Source: Lunularia cruciata (lineage: Eukaryota; Streptophyta; Marchantiopsida; Lunulariales; Lunulariaceae). Taken from it: a stretch of DNA of 64,000 nt. Under the pieces are notes generated by a model. The model saw only the letters and a list, made by a program, of their open reading frames with translations. It was not told the DNA's origin and searched no databases. The DNA lies in assembly GCA_948567375.1 (NCBI GenBank), contig OX419758.1:27285001-27349000 (forward strand), given 5' to 3'. This document shows, piece after piece, positions 59,159 through 64,000 of the stretch (positions are counted from its first letter, which is position 1; each line of letters starts with the position of its first letter). A program made the translations under genes and the position numbers.

Positions 59159-60397
59159 ATGGCCATGACTCATGTGGACAAACCATTCTTGGATCCTGAA
59201 CATTACGAGAATAAACTTGATGAAGTTTTCAAGTTACTGGAAGAGGTCCAGGTGACCATAGGAAGTAAGAAAAATAAAATAAAATATCTCTCATTTGTGG
59301 CCCTTATGAGAGCCGCAAAGCAGAAAAATAGTCAGATGATGAACACAGTAAGGAAAACAGTAGAACAGCTATTTATGTCACACCCGGATACGATAGAAAA
59401 AATGCACAATTTGTTCTCGAGCGACAGGGTCACTCAGTCGCTAGCATCTCAGTTTATAGACAGGTACGAGGCTCATCTTTACCTACAGAAGTTGAATGCA
59501 TATTTCCTGTTAGTATCTGATGTTGATAGTTATCATGTGTGCTTGAAAGCAATTATGGATCACGGAGAAGGCAACATTTCAACTGCTCAAGCACTTGACA
59601 TAGTCTCTTCTCTAGTGGAAGATGAGTCATTTTTTCAGCAGTTCAGGAGGTTTCTTCTCCCGACAACTATCCCCTCTGAGACACGACCGGCCGCAGTACA
59701 TCCATCTCCACCAGGAAGCGCCCAGGTAGACGTACCTGTCGTAACATCAGAGACGAAAAAACCAATGACAGTCCTGGGAGCTGGGACTGTAATAAGGTAT
59801 GAAGGAGAACAACCGCCCACGTCTCATGAGAAAAAACCAGTGAACGCGTCAGGCAGGCGAGTTAAAATAAAAGATCGGCCCAAATTCAGCCCTACTGGTC
59901 CCAGGAGTCCAAGAACGAAGGCCCCTAAACCAACGACTATGACAGCCTTGCGAGCTCAGACTGTGAAGAGTGTTGAAGCAAGAGGGCAGCGCAGATCCCG
60001 ACTTACCGGTCCCAGGAGCCGAAGACAGTCCCCTAAGCAAGAAAGGCTCGACATCTTGCAGCGAAGTGTGGAACATCTTACTAAAGAGGTGAACGCAAGG
60101 GAAGTTGCTGCTACAGGTGACCAAACCATTCCGAATTGTCCAGGAGTCAAGAGTCTATTACCAAGAGAGGTTATCTCAAGGAAGGAATCAAAATCACCCA
60201 CATGTGCAAGAACGCGATCTTACATTCATCGGCCGAAATGGCATTCAGTATGTGTGAACGAAGAAGGATTTTGTACAACCAATCAATCGGCCTCTCCAAC
60301 ATCTCCAGAGGGAAGTCCTCCCCTGTTATCACCCCTAGTTGATGATGATCCAGAGAGATTTTGGAAATTAAAGTGGAAATCAAGACCTCGAACTTGA
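59159..60397 (+). CDS. PAH-repeat (SIN3-like) protein, single exon, 412 aa
   Basis: Start chosen at ACCATGGCC, a strong plant context; stop TGA. Residues about 18-87 form one paired amphipathic helix repeat (KLDEVFKLLEEVQVTIGSKK ... TVEQLFMSHPDTIEKMHNLF) and about 104-168 a second (AHLYLQKLNAYFLLVSDVD ... SLVEDESFFQQFRRFLLP). PAH repeats are the protein-docking modules of the SIN3 histone-deacetylase corepressor. SIN3 has about 1300 residues with an HDAC-interaction domain; here the protein stops after two PAH repeats and a Pro/Ser/Arg-rich basic tail containing a duplicated TGPRS(P/R)R unit. It may act as a small adaptor or competitor of SIN3; this is inference. No introns are seen and the frame is intact, so it is probably expressed or young. 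Confidence 0.75.
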   Translation: MAMTHVDKPFLDPEHYENKLDEVFKLLEEVQVTIGSKKNKIKYLSFVALMRAAKQKNSQMMNTVRKTVEQLFMSHPDTIEKMHNLFSSDRVTQSLASQFIDRYEAHLYLQKLNAYFLLVSDVDSYHVCLKAIMDHGEGNISTAQALDIVSSLVEDESFFQQFRRFLLPTTIPSETRPAAVHPSPPGSAQVDVPVVTSETKKPMTVLGAGTVIRYEGEQPPTSHEKKPVNASGRRVKIKDRPKFSPTGPRSPRTKAPKPTTMTALRAQTVKSVEARGQRRSRLTGPRSRRQSPKQERLDILQRSVEHLTKEVNAREVAATGDQTIPNCPGVKSLLPREVISRKESKSPTCARTRSYIHRPKWHSVCVNEEGFCTTNQSASPTSPEGSPPLLSPLVDDDPERFWKLKWKSRPRT

Positions 60398-61980
60398 GAA
60401 CTCAAGACCTAGAGATCTGAGATAAAATTTTCTCATACTGGTAATAGATTGTGAACGTGACAGTCGGCAATTTGAAAAATGGAAGATCGAAAGGTTTCTT
60501 CAAGATGTTATACTTAACTCATTTGGACATCCGTACGAGAAATTAAACATCTGAATTTGTTTGGTGGATTCTTTGAGTACTAGAGTGAAATTTTCAGTGC
60601 GTGGGTAAACACCCAGATAAATATCCGAGATCCAAATTACATATTATGCAGAAGGTCCACTTCCGCAGTGCAAATCTAGACTGGCATTGTCAAAACCCCG
60701 GCCCCATAATTCTTGGCACAATGTTCCTGACTTGGACTAAATTCCAGTTGACCCCACGGATGGACTCACTCAGAATATCGTTCCAATCTCTCCCCGGGCT
60801 CGACCGGTAACCGAACGTATCTAAATCAAAGTCTAAAATATCTTTTGCTGGAGTCAGCCTAGCGTTCCTTTCGTACATGCCAATCCGAAGATGGAACCAA
60901 TCCCCGTACTCGACTATTGAGCGAATAGTCTAAGTGATTCCATCAATAGGTATGATATATCTATTGCTGGAGTAGGCTTTGTGTCGCTTTGCTGCGGAGC
61001 GAGCATCTCCTAGAGCAGAGCCTGATACACATGTCCCTGACTAAACTGAGCATTATTGTAGTTCCAATCACTCACTCCAGGTTAGTGTTTGGAACTAGTA
61101 ACTCCATGCGTTGGTTGAGCAGGTCGACAGGAGGTTCATTCAGAATAGAGACTCCTCACTTGTCATTCCTTACAACGGATCGAGTCACAGGAAGAACCCC
61201 ACAAGGCATGAGGGAGAATTTCATGCCTTAGGCCCGCGGGGAGTAACCTTGCGGCTGCACGCCTTCAAGGACAAACAGATGAGGAACTGTATAGAGAGTG
61301 GGCCTCCTATCGTTGGGTCCAGGAATATATAATTTGATGAAGAATGCATGCCCTGCTTGACCCTCACAAGCTACATGACAAGGCAGAAGCCACGCTACAA
61401 AGAGGTCTATAACCCAGACCCTTGAGTGGCGCCTAAACCCTCTCTGTCGATTCGATTCTGTTGAAAGTAGTAGCTTCTAGGTTGACTATCAATCTATCTG
61501 CCCTGATAGATTGATGTAGTGGGGCTCCAGGTTCCGAACCAGGACTTGGTGTGTCGCAATATTCCAAGACATCTTCACCACAGAAATCCATCTGTACTGG
61601 CAGCGAACTAGTAGTAGTGGTCTGTCGACCGGTGAACTCTACTGATCATGAACTCGGATACCGCATGGCGTTCTTGGCTAAGCTTCCCTCTTGTTCTCTC
61701 CCGCTCACCGCCGCCGTGCGTTCCGGACCCCGCACAACCGGTATTTATAACCGTTCATTCGATTGCATTGTCTACCGCGCTTCGCTCTGCTGTCATTTGC
61801 CAAGCTCCACGCGCGTCTATTCTGAATTTTGACCAATTCCTCGAAGTTCGAAATTCCGTAATTTCGAAACTATGTCTGGGAGGATCGATCGATGGCAAAT
61901 CTTCCTGACGAGTTTTCCTTCTTTTACGACGAAGTCTCCCCATGTTGGTGATACTTCTTCATATGCTTCTCCAGTTGTCT
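60398..61980. other. no gene recognised; one 11-bp hairpin
   Basis: Contains an inverted repeat ATCAATCTATC / GATAGATTGAT (61488-61498 and 61505-61515, loop TGCCCT) and a weak degenerate duplication around TTGCTGGAGT(C/A)(A/G)G (60846 and 60964). Frames are short and unrecognised. Confidence 0.5.
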
Positions 61981-61985
61981 GCAGA

Positions 61986-62155
61986 GGGTACGACTTGCAT
62001 AGATAGTATATCTTAGATACAATAGGGTAGATTTCTCATATTGACTTAACCCCATTTTACATGTTTTGTCCCACCATTTACCTACTTTGTCTCCTTTTAT
62101 GGTTTTGATGGGATCTTCCCATCCTTCGTGTATTTTATGCGGTCACCCTTTTTCA
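61986..62155 (+). mobile_element. 5'-truncated non-LTR retrotransposon 3' end
   Basis: Aligns in order with 33577-33735 of the full-length element: GTACGACTTGCATAG, the GGGTAGATTTCTCATA block, CCCCATTTTAC, TTTTGTC, the perfect GATGGG-ATCTT-CCCATC hairpin (62107-62123) and ATGCGGTCACCCTTTTT. Only the last about 165 bases are present. Confidence 0.88.
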
Positions 62156-63683
62156 TTTAGAGAAAGTTCATTGCAAATTAAGTGTCCTGCTTAAACTGAT
62201 CCACTGAAGACACTCTTTTCCAAAGCACAATTAGGCCTCTGCCTTCTAATCGCTTATTACAACTGTTACTATGCGGTCCACTTAAGAGGTAGTGGTAATC
62301 TCTCGGACGAGAAGTAATGAGTGACATTTTATTCATTTGGTTTTCTACGAAAGTTTGATGATGTGTTATCCCTTTCATAAGTTTTTATATATTAGCAGCC
62401 AATTCTAGCCAAACGTGATTTCATTTGGGTGCCCCAAATGCCAAGTGACTAATATCCCGGAAAATAAAGAAATCCTCTCAACATTAAAAAAGAAATTGTG
62501 TATTCGGAAATCTATACAAAAATATTCAATATTCGACCACTGACAGAGTCTTGTTATACCAGACTGACTGATACTATTTGATAAGTGACATAGAGCATTC
62601 CTAGGTCGAGGCCCTTAGTGAGATTGGTGTTATCCTTTTTGGGTTTTGCGAAAACCTGATTGTATTTGCATATAAGTTGCATACGTATGGTCTTCCAACT
62701 ACCTGTACTGTACCTTAATGATACGTGTGGTTTGTGGTCCGAGTAAACTTATAAACAGAACACACCAGAATAGCTTATTCTCTCTATAGTATAACTTGTC
62801 TTTAAATGAAAATTTTCTCACATACTTTAGATCTTTGTGAAATATCACAGGACATGCACCAATGTTTGTTTTCTTAGCCAAGGTTAAAACACTTCACCAT
62901 GGTTCAACCAGGATCTAGGCAGAATCAATCCATCCACCTCTGAAAGCATGATCAGACGGAGATGATAGTACATCTAACTTCTAACGTCTGCTGCAGTTGC
63001 TAATTTGAAAACCCCAGCCAACAGACTACATCTAATTAGTTGGTGTATATCACGAGTTAGAAGTTAGAAGTATATCACGAAAAGGAGATTTCTCGAGTTG
63101 TCTTCTTGCTTAACAGTCGCCCCACCTCTGATGGATTCTCCTGTCGCTAAACTAGCAGAGGTGTCGAACGCGAATTAGTGTTTCCGTTCAAAACGTCGCC
63201 AAAATAGCGGAGTTCTCATGGAATTCTGGCCTCCCGCTTTGGAAGAGACCAGACATTCGTGTCTGACGTGCGAGCTCGAGCTGGAGAATTTTGCGAACAG
63301 TGATGCAAACTGGGTCTGTGCTCTTCGGAATTCTGATCCGTGAGTGTTGATTACTGCGACTTCCATTGAATCGGACGATTATAAATTCGTGTCGAAATCC
63401 TGTGAGCAAACATGGATTGCATTCCCTCTTTCTTCTGCGGCACAGGGATTGCATTGGATCTCTGAAGTGAATAACGGTTTTGCTTTGGGACAAGTTTCTC
63501 GTTTCCTTCTCTAGTACGAGTTTTGTGCTTCGTTTCTATTCCCTTCTTTTGGATAGTGATTGGGATTCGGTTTCTTGAATAATTTTCGCGTATGCGCTGA
63601 TGTGCTTAAAATTTGCCAGCCCGACACTTTTGCTGCTGCGGGGAACCACAATGCTTTGAAGCTCAGAACTGCTGATATTAGAA
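62156..63683. other. intergenic, likely 5' UTR/promoter at its end
   Basis: AT-rich to about 63100, then GC-richer sequence leading to the ATG at 63684. No gene recognised; antisense frames at 63175-63493 look incidental. Confidence 0.45.
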
Positions 63684-63714
63684 ATGGCGAATCCAAAAAC
63701 GACTCTTTACGTCG
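63684..63714 (+). CDS. possible first exon of an RRM-type protein (partial)
   Basis: ATG in a fair context followed by MANPKTTLYVG and a GTAAGA donor. The LYVG string at the start of a protein, cut by an intron within the Gly pair, is the RNP2 opening of many RRM proteins, for example the PPIE-type RRM-cyclophilin whose N-terminus is similar. Only 31 bases are involved and the next exon is not secure within the window (one candidate acceptor at about 63780 leads to a stop within about 25 codons). Low confidence. Confidence 0.3.
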
Positions 63715-64000
63715 GTAAGATTTGACGGCCGTTGATCGCATATGCTTTTAATTCTCAGTTTTTTCCCTCATTTTTTTAGGGCAAGAACTAAACCTGCTGC
63801 ATATGGAACGTAGCAGATCATTCGAGGATGAGAGCTTATTATATCGTGGAGCAGATTAGGCCCTTATGTTGATCTTTAGATGTTAATAATGTCGCTACTT
63901 GAAAAGATTGGACGATTGTTTGGCCAGTGTTGAATGCGGCAGTCACAGTTTTTGGAAATACACAACTCTCTCAGCTTCAGTTTCACTAGCTAAAGCCCAT

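Noticed and set aside
59849-60201. Minus-strand frames opposite the PAH protein tail
   Set aside because: Arise from the Pro/Arg-rich composition of the plus-strand tail.
60398-61980. Possible organellar DNA insertion
   Set aside because: Some stretches felt organelle-like, but no recognisable plastid or mitochondrial gene could be read.

Overview
This window looks like nuclear DNA from a land plant, most likely a bryophyte or another early-diverging lineage. The reasons are short GT-AG introns in a plant-type P450, a plant WIYLD-domain gene, chromodomain-bearing Ty3/gypsy elements primed by initiator tRNA-Met, and a non-LTR element of a type not usual in flowering plants. The species assignment is inference. 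Composition is mosaic: gene islands of moderate GC alternate with AT-rich, transposon-derived stretches.

Layout: 1.3-1.8 kb holds a possible minus-strand exon pair. 1.95-5.2 kb is a nine-exon cytochrome P450 of the CYP85 clan (474 codons, all splice phases close). 7-13 kb is AT-rich repeat debris with a divergent gypsy LTR at about 9.2-9.6 kb. 15.2-18.5 kb holds degenerate non-LTR fragments, one carrying a solo-LTR-like insertion. 19.6-20.3 kb consists of degenerate tandem repeats. 22.2-25.5 kb is a C78-family (UFSP/ZUP1-like) cysteine peptidase whose first exon inserts two ZZ-like zinc fingers inside the protease domain. 27-28.7 kb (minus) is a multi-exon coiled-coil gene I cannot identify.

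From 30 to 48.6 kb the window is mobile DNA. A near full-length non-LTR retrotransposon (about 30.0-33.7 kb; zinc finger, reverse transcriptase, C-terminal Cys/His knuckle and probable restriction-like endonuclease) is followed by a second, older copy. That copy is split in its reverse-transcriptase catalytic motif by a chromovirus (35637-47041), which is itself split in its integrase by a younger relative (36924-42571). The gypsy LTRs carry a dense array of heat-shock-element-like GAAnnTTC/TTCnnGAA sites immediately upstream of a TATA box, an ONSEN-like promoter layout in an unrelated element family.

48.6-55.6 kb is AT-rich then mixed, with little recognisable. 55.6-57.1 kb encodes a three-exon WIYLD-domain protein (the N-terminal domain of SUVR histone methyltransferases) with no SET domain found. 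59.16-60.4 kb encodes a single-exon protein with two SIN3-type PAH repeats and a basic tail. The last 400 bases contain a possible first exon of an RRM-type protein.

The strongest leads are the heat-shock-like LTR promoter, the ZZ-finger/C78 peptidase fusion, the conserved two-hairpin 3' tail shared by six non-LTR copies, and the three-layer nest.
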